64,000 nucleotides of DNA from Gottschalkia acidurici 9a (GTDB taxonomy: Bacteria; Bacillota; Clostridia; Tissierellales; Gottschalkiaceae), in assembly GCF_000299355.1 (NCBI RefSeq), contig NC_018664.1, forward strand, positions 124,001 through 188,000, read 5' to 3'. The translations under genes and the position numbers were made by a program. Positions within the stretch are counted from its first letter, which is position 1. Every line of letters begins with the position of its first letter. Below the pieces are notes generated by a model. The model was not told where the DNA came from. It saw only the letters and a program-made list of their open reading frames with translations, and ran no database searches. Positions 1 to 7,537 of the stretch are shown here, piece after piece.

Positions 1-281
1 ACTTATCATTCCAAAGTACAGGAAAAAATCCTGGGGATAGGGGGTATGGACTTACAGCTTCAGGAACTCAAGTAAGACCTGGAGTAGTTGCAGTAGACCC
101 TAAAGTTATTCCACTTGGAACAAAACTATATGTAGAGTCTATGGACGGATATCCATCGTATGGGTATGCAGTAGCTGAGGATACAGGTGGAGCTATAAAA
201 GGAAACAAGATAGATGTATTCCTTCAAAGTGGAACTAAAGAATTCGGAAGAAGACAAGTAAAAGTTTATATATTAGATTAA
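1..281 (+). CDS. 3D-domain cell-wall protein, C-terminal part only
   Basis: The reading frame is open from base 3 and ends with TAA at 281; the start lies outside the window. The 92 visible residues form a 3D domain, named for its three conserved aspartates: they are seen in VAVDPKVIPLGT, AVAEDTGGAIKG and NKIDVF. The domain is found at the C-terminus of YabE/Rpf-like and MltA-like muralytic proteins. In Bacillus subtilis yabE lies directly before rnmV and rsmA, exactly as here, so a YabE-like wall-remodelling protein is likely. Any G5 or DUF348 domains upstream cannot be seen. Confidence 0.85.
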   Translation, partial: LSFQSTGKNPGDRGYGLTASGTQVRPGVVAVDPKVIPLGTKLYVESMDGYPSYGYAVAEDTGGAIKGNKIDVFLQSGTKEFGRRQVKVYILD

Positions 282-300
282 ATAAAAATAGATAATATAC

Positions 301-325
301 AGGTTGCTTTTTAGCAACCTTTTTT
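301..325 (+). terminator. Rho-independent terminator after the 3D-domain gene
   Basis: A perfect 8-bp stem, AGGTTGCT with AGCAACCT, encloses a TTTT loop and is followed by five T. It separates the 3D-domain gene from rnmV. Confidence 0.85.
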
Positions 326-450
326 ATTGGAAATTAAAAAACTAATAGAAACTAGACTTGTAGTGATATAATATAGTATAAGAAAGACTAATTTGAACTG
401 TAAGATAGGTAAAGTAGCCAAGTAGATATTTATCTAAAGGAAGTGAACTT

Positions 451-996
451 ATGATAAAGGAAATAATAGTAGTTGAAGGAAGAGATGATATATCAGCGGT
501 GAAAAAGGCCGTAGAAGCTGAAGTAATAGCAACTCATGGACTTGGGATAACAGAGGAAACCTTAAAGCAAATAAGGATAGCGGGAGAAAGACGAGGCGTT
601 ATAATATTCACAGATCCAGATTATCCTGGAGAAAAAATTAGAAAAATAGTTTCAGAAGGGGTTAAGAACTGTAAGCATGCTTTCTTACCAAAAGATAAAG
701 CTTTAAAAGACGGAGATATAGGAATAGAAAATGCAAAGCCGGAGGATATAATACAAGCATTAAATAAAGCTAGAGTAGAGACTATAAGACCAAATAATGA
801 ATTTTCAAAGTCTGATCTTTTAAAGTACGGTTTAATAGGGACTGAAGATTCAAGTAAGAAAAGAGACTTATTGGGAAGAATATTAGGTATAGGATACTGT
901 AATTCAAAACAGTTTTTGAAAAGATTGAATAATTACAGCATAGGTAGAGAAGAATTTGAAGAAGCTATAAGGAGTGTGTTAGTAGAACATGAGTAA
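451..996 (+). CDS. rnmV: Ribonuclease M5 (5S rRNA maturase)
   Basis: 181 residues, the usual length. RNase M5 trims both ends of precursor 5S rRNA in Firmicutes. The N-terminal Toprim domain shows its acidic motifs: VVEGRDD at residues 7-13 and FTDPDYPGEKIR at about 53-64. A small C-terminal helical domain follows. The ATG at 451 has the ribosome site AAAGGAAGTG nearby. The stop overlaps the start of rsmA by 8 bases, so the two are translationally coupled, a pairing widely conserved in Firmicutes. Confidence 0.95.
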   Translation: MIKEIIVVEGRDDISAVKKAVEAEVIATHGLGITEETLKQIRIAGERRGVIIFTDPDYPGEKIRKIVSEGVKNCKHAFLPKDKALKDGDIGIENAKPEDIIQALNKARVETIRPNNEFSKSDLLKYGLIGTEDSSKKRDLLGRILGIGYCNSKQFLKRLNNYSIGREEFEEAIRSVLVEHE

Positions 997-1858
997 TGAA
1001 CTGTATATACCAAGTGTCACTAAGGAAATAGTGAGTAAGTATGGATTTAAGTTCTCTAAAAGCTTAGGACAAAATTTTTTGGTGGATGGAAATATCATAA
1101 GAAACATATGTGAAGGTGCAAATATAACTGAAGAAGATGGAATAATAGAGATAGGACCTGGGATAGGAACTCTTACTCAACAATTATCTAAATATGCAAA
1201 AAAAGTAGTAGCTATAGAATTAGATAAAAAGCTATTACCAATTTTAGAGGAAACTTTAAGTGAGTGTGAAAACGTTAAGGTAATAAATGAAGATGTACTT
1301 AAAGTAGATTTAGAAAGATTAATAGAAGAAGAATTTAAAGGATTGAATGTAAAAGTGGTGGCAAATCTTCCTTATTATATAACCACTCCTATTATAATGA
1401 AACTTCTTGAAAGTAAGTTAGATATACAACAAATAGTAGTAATGATTCAGAAAGAAGTAGCCTTAAGAATGCAAGCAAATCCAGGAAATAAAGATTATGG
1501 AGCACTATCAATAGCAGTACAGTATTATTCACAACCAGAAATAATAGCTAATGTTCCTGCATCAGTATTTATACCAAGACCTAATGTGGATTCAGCAGTA
1601 ATAATGTTAAGTGTATATGATGAACCTAAAGTTAAAGTTAAAGATGAAAAGCTAATGTTTAACGTAGTAAAGTCAGCATTTGGCCAAAGAAGAAAAACAC
1701 TTTTAAATGCATTAAGTGGAGGAAATTTAAACTTGACTAAAGAAGAAGTAAGTAAAGTACTAGAAGAAGCAAATATAGATCCTAAAAAGAGAGGGGAAGT
1801 ATTAGCTATAGAAGATTTTGTTAATATATCAGATAAAATATGCTCTTTAAAAAAGTAA
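989..1858 (+). CDS. rsmA: 16S rRNA (adenine1518-N6/adenine1519-N6)-dimethyltransferase
   Basis: 289 residues. KsgA/RsmA dimethylates two adjacent adenines in the loop near the 3' end of 16S rRNA, using SAM. The SAM-binding motif I (IEIGPGIGTLTQQL) and the catalytic motif IV (ANLPYYIT) are present, as are the C-terminal FGQRRKTLLNAL and RGEVL segments. The gene begins inside rnmV. No clear terminator follows before the next gene. Confidence 0.97.
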   Translation: MSNELYIPSVTKEIVSKYGFKFSKSLGQNFLVDGNIIRNICEGANITEEDGIIEIGPGIGTLTQQLSKYAKKVVAIELDKKLLPILEETLSECENVKVINEDVLKVDLERLIEEEFKGLNVKVVANLPYYITTPIIMKLLESKLDIQQIVVMIQKEVALRMQANPGNKDYGALSIAVQYYSQPEIIANVPASVFIPRPNVDSAVIMLSVYDEPKVKVKDEKLMFNVVKSAFGQRRKTLLNALSGGNLNLTKEEVSKVLEEANIDPKKRGEVLAIEDFVNISDKICSLKK

Positions 1859-1892
1859 TTTATATATTTTGTTTATCTTTTTAAAAACAGTT

Positions 1893-1920
1893 CACTATTC
1901 CCATTGTCATACATATACTA
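1893..1920 (+). promoter_or_regulatory. Possible sigma-E/sigma-K-type promoter
   Basis: CATATACTA at 1912-1920 fits the -10 of mother-cell sigma factors (CATAnnnTA). The upstream CACTATT at 1893-1899 resembles the sigma-E -35, but the spacer is 12 bases, slightly short. It lies about 30 bases before the start of the next gene. This is weak evidence for sporulation-stage expression. Confidence 0.3.
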
Positions 1921-1948
1921 AGTAATAATGACTAAAGGAGGGGGAGTA

Positions 1949-3499
1949 GTGTTTTTAAGAAAATTCATCATATTAAATAAAAAAAGTGACCAAAATGCTA
2001 AAGGACATGCCAAACTAGAAGTAAGAAGTGGCAAGGGAAAAGTTTCTTTAAACTTAGAGGGATTAGATACACAATTAGATGAAGATGATATATATAAAGG
2101 GTATTTAGTATCTAATGAAAAAAACAACTTTAAAAGCGTAGATATAGGCATTGTGGATCTTACAAAAGACGGTAGAGGTACTCTTGACTGGGAATTTAAT
2201 TCAAGTTCAGTTGGAGGTACAGGAATAGACATAGCAAATTTCAACATTGTACTTATAAAGCTAGAAACTAATCATAGTAGCAAATTAGAAATACCTTTAG
2301 GCGGATATATTCATACAGATGATAGAACAATACAGATAGTTATGAATAAACTAGAAAAGGAAGTAAAGAAAGTTAGACTAAAAGAAACAAAGATAAAAGA
2401 GACAGAGATATTAGATACCGAAAAAATAGAAGAAACACAAGAAGCAGAAGAAGAAAATATTGAAGAAAAAGATATTGAATTAGAAGAAAGTTTAGAACAA
2501 GATCCTGAAGAAATAGAAAATTTAGAAGAAATAGAAGAAACAGATGGGATTGAAGATATAGGTGAAGTTGAAGAAGATATAGAATATACAGAAGATCCAA
2601 AAGAAATAGATGAAGTAGAAGAAGATGAAGTAGAAGAGATAGAAAGAATTATACAAGATAATTTAGAAGATACGATAATTCAAGAGGAAATTGAAGAAAT
2701 CAGTGCTGATACTGATGAATATATTGAAGATGAAGAGGAATATAAATCAGTAAGACCAATGTTTAAAAAAGGTGAACATGGATTTATACAAGATTTACAA
2801 GAATATCTCATAGATAAAGAGATAATAAATGCGGAAGATTTAGAAGATGACTCCGAAGATACTCATGTAGAAGAAGATATAGAAGATAATTCAGAGTATT
2901 ATACTGAAGATGATTATTTAGAAGATGACTATATAAAAGGTGAAGAAGACTTATTATATGACGTAAGAAATGCTCAAGGTGCAAGTGCATTTATGAATGA
3001 CCAGAACTATCTATATAACGAAAGTTATGCTAATAATAAATATACAAATGATAGCTTTGCCAACTATAGCCAGCAAATAGCTAATTATACATTGAATATA
3101 CTTAAATTCTTTAAGAAAGTAAGTCCTTTTAAACAGGAATTTGAAGGATATACATGGTGGGAAATAGAATATGACAAGAGAAATATAAACAGAGGATTCT
3201 TGCCATACTATAATTATCTTGTAAATATGTACTATCCTTATAACTGCATAACTAAATATGCAACTAGTCAGAGTCAAATAAAGAAGCATGAACACTATAT
3301 ATTTGGTGTGGTACAAGAAAACCAAAAAATAAGACACTATGTATATGGAATACCTGGGAAGTTTACAGAAGAAGATCAGCCATATGGAGGTAAAACAGGA
3401 TTTGTAACATGGTTTGAGAAAGAAGAGGATGATGACAACCTAGGATATTGGATTATATATATAGATGCTCTAACAGGAAATATAGTGAGACCTCTTTAA
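1949..3499 (+). CDS. Acidic protein of unknown function, possibly spore-associated
   Basis: 516 residues from the GTG at 1949. An upstream in-frame ATG at 1928 lies before the Shine-Dalgarno AAAGGAGGGGG, which fixes the GTG as start. Three parts are visible: an N-terminal beta-rich domain (about 1-125), a very acidic Glu/Ile-rich low-complexity middle (about 135-330), and an aromatic C-terminal domain (about 385-516) with FEGYTWWEIEYD and a closing YWIIYIDALTGNIVRPL. No signal peptide or membrane helix is seen. I do not recognise the family. It occupies the place where yabG is often found after rsmA, and a sigma-E-like -10 precedes it, so a spore-layer role is possible but inferred. Confidence 0.7.
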   Translation: MFLRKFIILNKKSDQNAKGHAKLEVRSGKGKVSLNLEGLDTQLDEDDIYKGYLVSNEKNNFKSVDIGIVDLTKDGRGTLDWEFNSSSVGGTGIDIANFNIVLIKLETNHSSKLEIPLGGYIHTDDRTIQIVMNKLEKEVKKVRLKETKIKETEILDTEKIEETQEAEEENIEEKDIELEESLEQDPEEIENLEEIEETDGIEDIGEVEEDIEYTEDPKEIDEVEEDEVEEIERIIQDNLEDTIIQEEIEEISADTDEYIEDEEEYKSVRPMFKKGEHGFIQDLQEYLIDKEIINAEDLEDDSEDTHVEEDIEDNSEYYTEDDYLEDDYIKGEEDLLYDVRNAQGASAFMNDQNYLYNESYANNKYTNDSFANYSQQIANYTLNILKFFKKVSPFKQEFEGYTWWEIEYDKRNINRGFLPYYNYLVNMYYPYNCITKYATSQSQIKKHEHYIFGVVQENQKIRHYVYGIPGKFTEEDQPYGGKTGFVTWFEKEEDDDNLGYWIIYIDALTGNIVRPL

Positions 3500-3516
3500 A
3501 GATGAGGTCTTTTTTA
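3488..3516 (+). terminator. Terminator overlapping the stop codon
   Basis: AGACCTC (3488-3494) pairs with GAGGTCT (3504-3510), followed by six T. The left arm lies inside the last codons of the acidic protein gene. Confidence 0.8.
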
Positions 3517-3541
3517 CTATAATGATAAAAGGAGATTAAAT

Positions 3542-3895
3542 ATGAAAGATGATATCTGTGAAGAAAAACTTCAAAATGAAGAGATAGTTAATACCATGAA
3601 AAAGGAAAACTTATCGGAAGAAACAGTGATAGAATTATCTAAAATATTTAAAGCACTTGGTGATCCTACTAGATTAAAGATAATATACAGTTTATCAAAA
3701 AGAGAGCTCTGTGTATGTGACATAGCACTACTTTTAGAAATGAATCAATCTGCTATATCACATCAATTAAGAGTACTCAGAAACTTAAGGTTAGTAAAGT
3801 ATAGAAAAGAAGGAAAATCAGCAGTATATTCATTAGATGATGATCATGTACTAGGATTATTTAGCCAGGGACTTGAACATATAAATCATGAATAA
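3542..3895 (+). CDS. ArsR/SmtB-family metal-sensing repressor
   Basis: 117 residues with the winged-helix DNA-binding core (recognition region MNQSAISHQLRVLRNLRLV). Two metal sites known in this family are visible. The alpha-3 site motif ELCVCD has Cys57 and Cys59, with a further Cys at residue 6. The alpha-5 site has Asp100, His102, His113 and His116, the same D-x-H-x10-H-x2-H pattern as the zinc/cobalt sensor CzrA. Such proteins release DNA when metal binds. No metal exporter is adjacent, so its target is unknown; the downstream glutaredoxin-like gene is separated by 100 bases. Confidence 0.88.
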   Translation: MKDDICEEKLQNEEIVNTMKKENLSEETVIELSKIFKALGDPTRLKIIYSLSKRELCVCDIALLLEMNQSAISHQLRVLRNLRLVKYRKEGKSAVYSLDDDHVLGLFSQGLEHINHE

Positions 3896-3995
3896 AATAA
3901 ATTTTTAATTTAAAACTAGATTAAAAATTATATAGTAGGGTATCATAAAATTAGTAAAAAGCATATTAACGATATAAATTTAGGAGGGATATATT

Positions 3996-4220
3996 ATGTC
4001 AAAAGTAACTATATATACAAGTAACACTTGTCCACACTGCGTAACGGCGAAAGAGTATCTTAAAGAAAAGGGCGTAGAATATACAGAAAAGAATGTTCAA
4101 ACAGATCCTGAAGCAAGAAAAGAACTTATTCAAAAAGGTTATATGGGAGTTCCAGTAATTGTTGTAGGAGAAGAAGAAATACAAGGATTTGACAAAGATA
4201 AATTAGAAAAAACTTTATAA
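3996..4220 (+). CDS. Glutaredoxin-like (NrdH-type) thiol-disulfide protein
   Basis: 74 residues with a thioredoxin fold. The active site is C12-P-H-C15, and the cis-proline segment is MGVPVIVV. The size and the C-terminal [13 protein letters not shown] fit the small glutaredoxin/NrdH group that reduces disulfides in ribonucleotide reductase or other proteins. The ribosome site AGGAGGG lies just upstream of the ATG. It is a single gene closed by a strong terminator. Confidence 0.88.
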   Translation: MSKVTIYTSNTCPHCVTAKEYLKEKGVEYTEKNVQTDPEARKELIQKGYMGVPVIVVGEEEIQGFDKDKLEKTL

Positions 4221-4222
4221 TG

Positions 4223-4263
4223 AAAAGGACTGTTCTAAGAAATTCTTAGGTACAGTCCTTTTT
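4223..4263 (+). terminator. Terminator after the glutaredoxin-like gene
   Basis: AAAAGGACTGT (4223-4233) pairs with ACAGTCCTTTT (4252-4262), and an inner CTAAG/CTTAG stem extends it. It sits between convergent genes and may serve both. Confidence 0.85.
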
Positions 4264-4264
4264 A

Positions 4265-4447
4265 TTATTTATTTAGAGCTTCTATAAGATCATCTACATT
4301 AATTCCATGAACTGCAGCAGCTTGCTCTAAAGATTCCATTTGAGAAGAAGGGCATCCTATACATCCCATACCAAATCCCATTAAGATTTGTGCAGCCTCA
4401 GGTTTAGTTCTTAAGATTTCACCTATTAACATGTCTTTAGTTATCAT
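4265..4447 (-). CDS. DUF1858-domain protein
   Basis: 60 residues: one DUF1858 domain, the small putative redox-disulfide domain seen alone or fused to hybrid-cluster-like proteins. The conserved GFGMGCIGCPSS segment holds two cysteines (C-x2-C). The domain fills the whole protein. The ribosome site (AGGAGG on the minus strand) is well placed. Function is unknown; a role in thiol redox or sulfur chemistry is commonly proposed. Confidence 0.85.
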   Translation of the reverse strand: MITKDMLIGEILRTKPEAAQILMGFGMGCIGCPSSQMESLEQAAAVHGINVDDLIEALNK

Positions 4448-4567
4448 GAGTAAATTCCTCCTTTTAAAAGTAAAACTTAATAATTCAATATAATCATACC
4501 ATATTTAAAGAAAAATAAAATGATTAAAATCACATAATTATATAATATATGATTCTTGCCGAACTAT

Positions 4568-4789
4568 CTAGCTAAGTTTTTCTGTATTTTTTATTATATT
4601 TTTAAAATTATTAAACAAAAATGATATATTCATAAATAATATAAGAAAAATAGAGAATGCTATAAGTGGAGACAAATTAGCAATATCTTTAATTACTAGA
4701 GCTAATTTATAAGTAAAAGTAGTGCAGTAAACCATTATTAAAGTTAAAGTTATAAATAAAGTAATAGTAAAAAACTTTTTTAAAGTCAA
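4568..4789 (-). CDS. Small two-helix membrane protein
   Basis: 73 residues from a TTG start, supported by AAGGAGG seven bases upstream on the minus strand. Two hydrophobic segments (about 8-30 and 40-60) predict two membrane helices with a short basic, asparagine-rich tail. No family recognised. It is transcribed alone, divergently from the gene at 4943. Confidence 0.55.
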   Translation of the reverse strand: MTLKKFFTITLFITLTLIMVYCTTFTYKLALVIKDIANLSPLIAFSIFLILFMNISFLFNNFKNIIKNTEKLS

Positions 4790-4843
4790 AGCAATACCTC
4801 CTTAAAAGATAGAAATTAAAAAACATTTTATTATCTTTTAGTT

Positions 4844-4871
4844 TTGACAAAAACTGAATGACCTATACTAT
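4844..4871 (+). promoter_or_regulatory. Sigma-A-type promoter
   Basis: TTGACA at 4844-4849 and TACTAT at 4866-4871 with a 16-base spacer, about 70 bases upstream of the membrane-protein gene at 4943. Confidence 0.6.
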
Positions 4872-4942
4872 TTAAAAAAATAAAATATTTGTGAATAAAA
4901 TTAGGAAAAAAACTGATAATAAGTATATGGAGGTGAAGAAAA

Positions 4943-5311
4943 GTGTCTGATAGAGAAAGAGATGATGACATGGGTTTTGACATAAAGGCGATATTAATAA
5001 GGGTTATAACAACTATAGTAGTTGTAGGTATAGCTGCTTTTTTAACTCCTGGATTTTCAATAAGAAACATATGGAGTTTAATAGTAGCGAGTATAGTAAT
5101 AGCATTAGTAGATTACATTATAGCTAAACTTACAGGGGTGGATGCTACACCATTTGGAAGAGGAATTGTAGGATTTGTAGTATCAGCGTTGATACTTTAC
5201 GCTACTAAGTACTTAGTAGCAGGATTTGATATTTCAGTATGGGGAGCTATAATAGGAGCGTTAATTATAGGTGTAATAGATGCAATTATACCTGGAAAAT
5301 CTGCACTTTAA
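4943..5311 (+). CDS. YvlD/phage-holin-4-superfamily membrane protein
   Basis: 122 residues starting at GTG with the site TGGAGGTGA upstream. Four hydrophobic segments are visible. The segments FLTPGFSIRNIWSLIVASIV and VGFVVSALILYATKYLV are typical of the PF04020 (YvlD-like) family. The short N-terminus is charged and cytoplasmic. The family has unknown function, is linked in Bacillus to envelope stress regulons, and is not a true phage holin. It has its own promoter and terminator. Confidence 0.8.
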   Translation: MSDRERDDDMGFDIKAILIRVITTIVVVGIAAFLTPGFSIRNIWSLIVASIVIALVDYIIAKLTGVDATPFGRGIVGFVVSALILYATKYLVAGFDISVWGAIIGALIIGVIDAIIPGKSAL

Positions 5312-5325
5312 GTTTAACCATATTT

Positions 5326-5356
5326 AAAAGGACCTTGGAGAATTAAGGTCCTTTTT
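5326..5356 (+). terminator. Terminator after the YvlD-like gene
   Basis: AAAAGGACCTT (5326-5336) pairs perfectly with AAGGTCCTTTT (5345-5355). Confidence 0.85.
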
Positions 5357-5469
5357 ACATGTTTAAAATAAAAAATATAGGTAAACATTAAATATAGATA
5401 ATCTACGATGATATCGATAGGATTGCTAGGTATGTGTAAAATATAAATAAACAAGAAAGGAAGATTAAA

Positions 5470-5748
5470 ATGAAAATTAGTATAACAGAAAGTGCAAAAA
5501 AGGAACTTAAAGGTATAAATCAAGATAATGAAAAAGGTGGTAGAATAATACTAACAGGAAGTAAGTGTAGTACTGGAGAACCTCAATTTTCTTTATCAGT
5601 AGATAAAGAAAAGGAAGATGATATAGTAGTAGATGTTGAAGGTATAAAAATACTTGTTCAAAAAAATCTAGAGGAAATAATAGATAATGTTTCTATAGAC
5701 TATGAAGAAGAAGGTTTAAAAAGAGGATTTAATATTATACTTAAATAA
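5470..5748 (+). CDS. HesB/IscA-like protein with a single cysteine
   Basis: 92 residues resembling the HesB/IscA (Fe-S biogenesis) fold: N-terminal ITESAKKELK, central RIILTGSKCSTGEPQFSL, and C-terminal IDYEEEGLKRGFNI. Classical IscA proteins carry three conserved cysteines; only the one in SKCSTG is kept here, as in the HesB-like group common in Clostridia. A classic scaffold or carrier role is therefore doubtful. The ribosome site AAGAAAGGAAG precedes the ATG. It is a single gene. Confidence 0.75.
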   Translation: MKISITESAKKELKGINQDNEKGGRIILTGSKCSTGEPQFSLSVDKEKEDDIVVDVEGIKILVQKNLEEIIDNVSIDYEEEGLKRGFNIILK

Positions 5749-5774
5749 AATTATAAAAAATAATAAAAAAATTG

Positions 5775-5803
5775 TTTACACACAAAAAATTTGGATATAT
5801 ATT
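5775..5803 (+). promoter_or_regulatory. Sigma-A-type promoter for the 5-formyl-THF cyclo-ligase gene
   Basis: TTTACA at 5775-5780 and TATATT at 5798-5803 with a 17-base spacer. It implies a leader of about 85 bases. Confidence 0.65.
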
Positions 5804-5825
5804 AAGGTAGTATGTCTAAATTTAT

Positions 5826-5889
5826 ATGTTGAAGGGAGTGATTCCGCTACAGAGGCCATACTTAACAATTAAGTAGGCTTTGTTGCGGG
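5826..5889 (+). promoter_or_regulatory. Structured leader with a possible tiny ORF
   Basis: Bases 5844-5854 (CCGCTACAGAG) and 5856-5865 pair imperfectly with 5869-5888, giving one long hairpin with a CAA loop that ends six bases before the ATG at 5895. A ribosome site (GAAGGGA, 5831-5837) lies before it with a possible GTG start at 5838. That 12-codon frame stops with TAG at 5874, inside the hairpin. The real gene has only a weak Shine-Dalgarno (GCGGG), and that lies in the stem. It does not match the THF, ZTP or 6S consensus as I know them. Confidence 0.4.
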
Positions 5890-5894
5890 TAAAT

Positions 5895-6479
5895 ATGTCG
5901 TTTTTAGACAAGAAGGCCATAAGAAAAAGAATGTTAAATATAAGACAACAAATGAATAGGGATAAAGTTGAAAGTCTAAGTAAAGAGATAAAACTCAAAC
6001 TAATGAAATTACCTATATATCAAAAAAGTAAAACTATAATGCTTTACTTAAGCTTTGGTAACGAAGTAGATAGCTATGAGCTAATAAAAGCTTGTCTTGA
6101 GAGTGGAAAAAAAGTAGTAGTACCATTTTGTGTAAAGAAGGATATGAAAATAATACCAACCGAAATAAAAAGCCTAGACATACCACTTAGAACCCATGAT
6201 ATGGGTTATATGGAGATTGAAGAAGAATTTGTAGATCCAGTAAGTGCAGATGAAATAGATCTTATAATACTTCCTGGAATAGCCTTTGATAAGAAATGTT
6301 ATAGAATAGGATTTGGAGCAGGCTATTATGATAGATTCCTTGGAGAACTAAACTTTGGGATTCCTACTATAGGGGTTGCTTATGATTTTCAGATAATAGA
6401 AAGCTTCTTAGAAATGGAAAGTCACGATGTGCCTCTGGACTATGTTATAACAGAAAGTAGAATTATAATAAGATCATAA
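5895..6479 (+). CDS. 5-formyltetrahydrofolate cyclo-ligase
   Basis: 194 residues. The enzyme converts 5-formyl-THF to 5,10-methenyl-THF with ATP, salvaging a dead-end folate. The family signature LPGIAFDKKCYRIGFGAGYYDRFL region (about residues 131-154) is intact, as is the N-terminal SFLDKKAIRKRM with the basic phosphate-binding residues. The ATG at 5895 is chosen over TTG codons at 5880 and 5883 because the family starts at this point. It is alone behind its own promoter and a hairpin leader. Confidence 0.92.
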   Translation: MSFLDKKAIRKRMLNIRQQMNRDKVESLSKEIKLKLMKLPIYQKSKTIMLYLSFGNEVDSYELIKACLESGKKVVVPFCVKKDMKIIPTEIKSLDIPLRTHDMGYMEIEEEFVDPVSADEIDLIILPGIAFDKKCYRIGFGAGYYDRFLGELNFGIPTIGVAYDFQIIESFLEMESHDVPLDYVITESRIIIRS

Positions 6480-6554
6480 AAAATGTAACGTAAATTATGA
6501 AAAATAAAAAAGATTATCGAATACGGATGAATACGACGGTTTTAATATAACCAG

Positions 6555-6695
6555 TTTTGTCATTCTGAATACAGTGAAGAATATTAAGTATAGAGATAGT
6601 TAAAAGTTATAAATTTTACTAGTCGCTTACTCGAGAAGTAGGAAATTGAAAACCCTACACTTAAATCCTTCGCATGCACTCAGGATGACATTTTT
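6555..6695. repeat. Inverted pair of a TGTCATTCTGA...GAAGAAT-type repeat
   Basis: Bases 6557-6582 read TTGTCATTCTGA...AGTGAAGAAT. Bases 6664-6690 carry the reverse complement of a related unit (ATCCTTCGC...CAGGATGACA). The right copy lies inside the 3' end of the minus-strand gene at 6627-7340. Short dispersed repeats of this kind occur in many bacterial genomes; here they frame about 80 bases that also contain AGTCGCTTACTCG, found again at 22991. Confidence 0.6.
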
Positions 6696-7340
6696 TATTC
6701 TATTGTTTTTTATAATTTTGTGTAAAGATCCCTCAATTTTATATTCAAAATCAGGATTTAGTGTACTTACAAAAGCACCTATCCAAGCATGTCTTAAATC
6801 ATACATAATATTAGCATCTACACCAACAGATCTCCAATAATCTATATGAAGACAGCTAACTTTTTCATATTCTAATAAATCATCATTAGATTCAATTATC
6901 TTATTTACACTATCGCAAGGCATACCATCAAGTATAAAATTATTTATAACTTTAAATATATCTTCTGGAGTAAAAGCTTGAACACTTTCTCTTGCTAAGT
7001 TTGCGTTCTTTATAGCATTTTCTATATATACATCTTTGACAAGTTCAACTGCATCATTTTTATAAATATTAAATAAATCAGCCAATATTCCTGCTTGCCT
7101 AGTTTCAGCAATGCTTATCTTATTTTGTAACCATCCATGTATATTATTTTGATCTATTATATCTTCTAGTGGAGCTTGTGGTATTCTTTCCCCATATTTA
7201 TTTATACTTGATCTCTCAATCTCATATACATCGTCCCCGTATTTAGATACAAATCTTGATATAACTTCACTTTCAAGTTCCTCATGAAGCTTTATTTTAT
7301 TAAAAAGCCAAGAATGTATTGGAGCTAAAAATCTACTCAT
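6627..7340 (-). CDS. Conserved protein of unknown function in a putative Fnr regulon
   Basis: 237 residues, soluble and helix-rich, start ATG with TAAGGAGG upstream on the minus strand. An internal duplication is visible: IHSWLFNKIKL near residue 8 and IHGWLQNKISI near residue 67. Histidines and cysteines cluster in the second half (CLHIDYWRS, YDLRHAWIG). I do not recognise a function. It is divergent from an Fnr-like regulator, and a TGTAAC-AAAT-GTCACT site sits just upstream. The last 20 or so residues are encoded by a dispersed repeat, so the natural C-terminus has probably been replaced. Confidence 0.7.
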   Translation of the reverse strand: MSRFLAPIHSWLFNKIKLHEELESEVISRFVSKYGDDVYEIERSSINKYGERIPQAPLEDIIDQNNIHGWLQNKISIAETRQAGILADLFNIYKNDAVELVKDVYIENAIKNANLARESVQAFTPEDIFKVINNFILDGMPCDSVNKIIESNDDLLEYEKVSCLHIDYWRSVGVDANIMYDLRHAWIGAFVSTLNPDFEYKIEGSLHKIIKNNRIKNVILSACEGFKCRVFNFLLLE

Positions 7341-7362
7341 AAAAAGACCTCCTTATGTTATA

Positions 7363-7379
7363 ATGTAACAAATGTCACT
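7363..7379 (-). promoter_or_regulatory. Putative Fnr/Crp-type operator for the 6627-7340 gene
   Basis: TGTAACAAATGTCACT has the same half-sites and AAAT centre as the box before the regulator at 7501-7516. It sits about 23 bases upstream of the minus-strand start codon. Confidence 0.5.
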
Positions 7380-7500
7380 TCTTCTATATAGTATAAATTT
7401 GTTTAACTTTTTTATTCATAGACAGTAAATATTTCACTATCCACTAATTAAATTCTAATTGAAAATGAGAAGAAAAAATATGAGTACAATCAATCGAAGA

Positions 7501-7516
7501 TGTGATAAATATCACA
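7501..7516 (+). promoter_or_regulatory. Putative Fnr/Crp-type operator, autoregulatory
   Basis: TGTGATAAATATCACA has perfect 6-bp inverted arms and fits TGTGA-N6-TCACA, the Bacillus Fnr-type box. It lies 21 bases before the ATG of the regulator gene. Confidence 0.65.
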
Positions 7517-7537
7517 AATATAAAAAGAGGTGAAAAT

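Noticed and set aside
4943-5311. Phage holin as sign of a prophage
   Set aside because: The protein belongs to the YvlD-like family, and no other phage gene is near.
5820-5894. 6S RNA or THF riboswitch before the cyclo-ligase gene
   Set aside because: The leader is only about 85 bases, and the conserved blocks of either RNA are not found.
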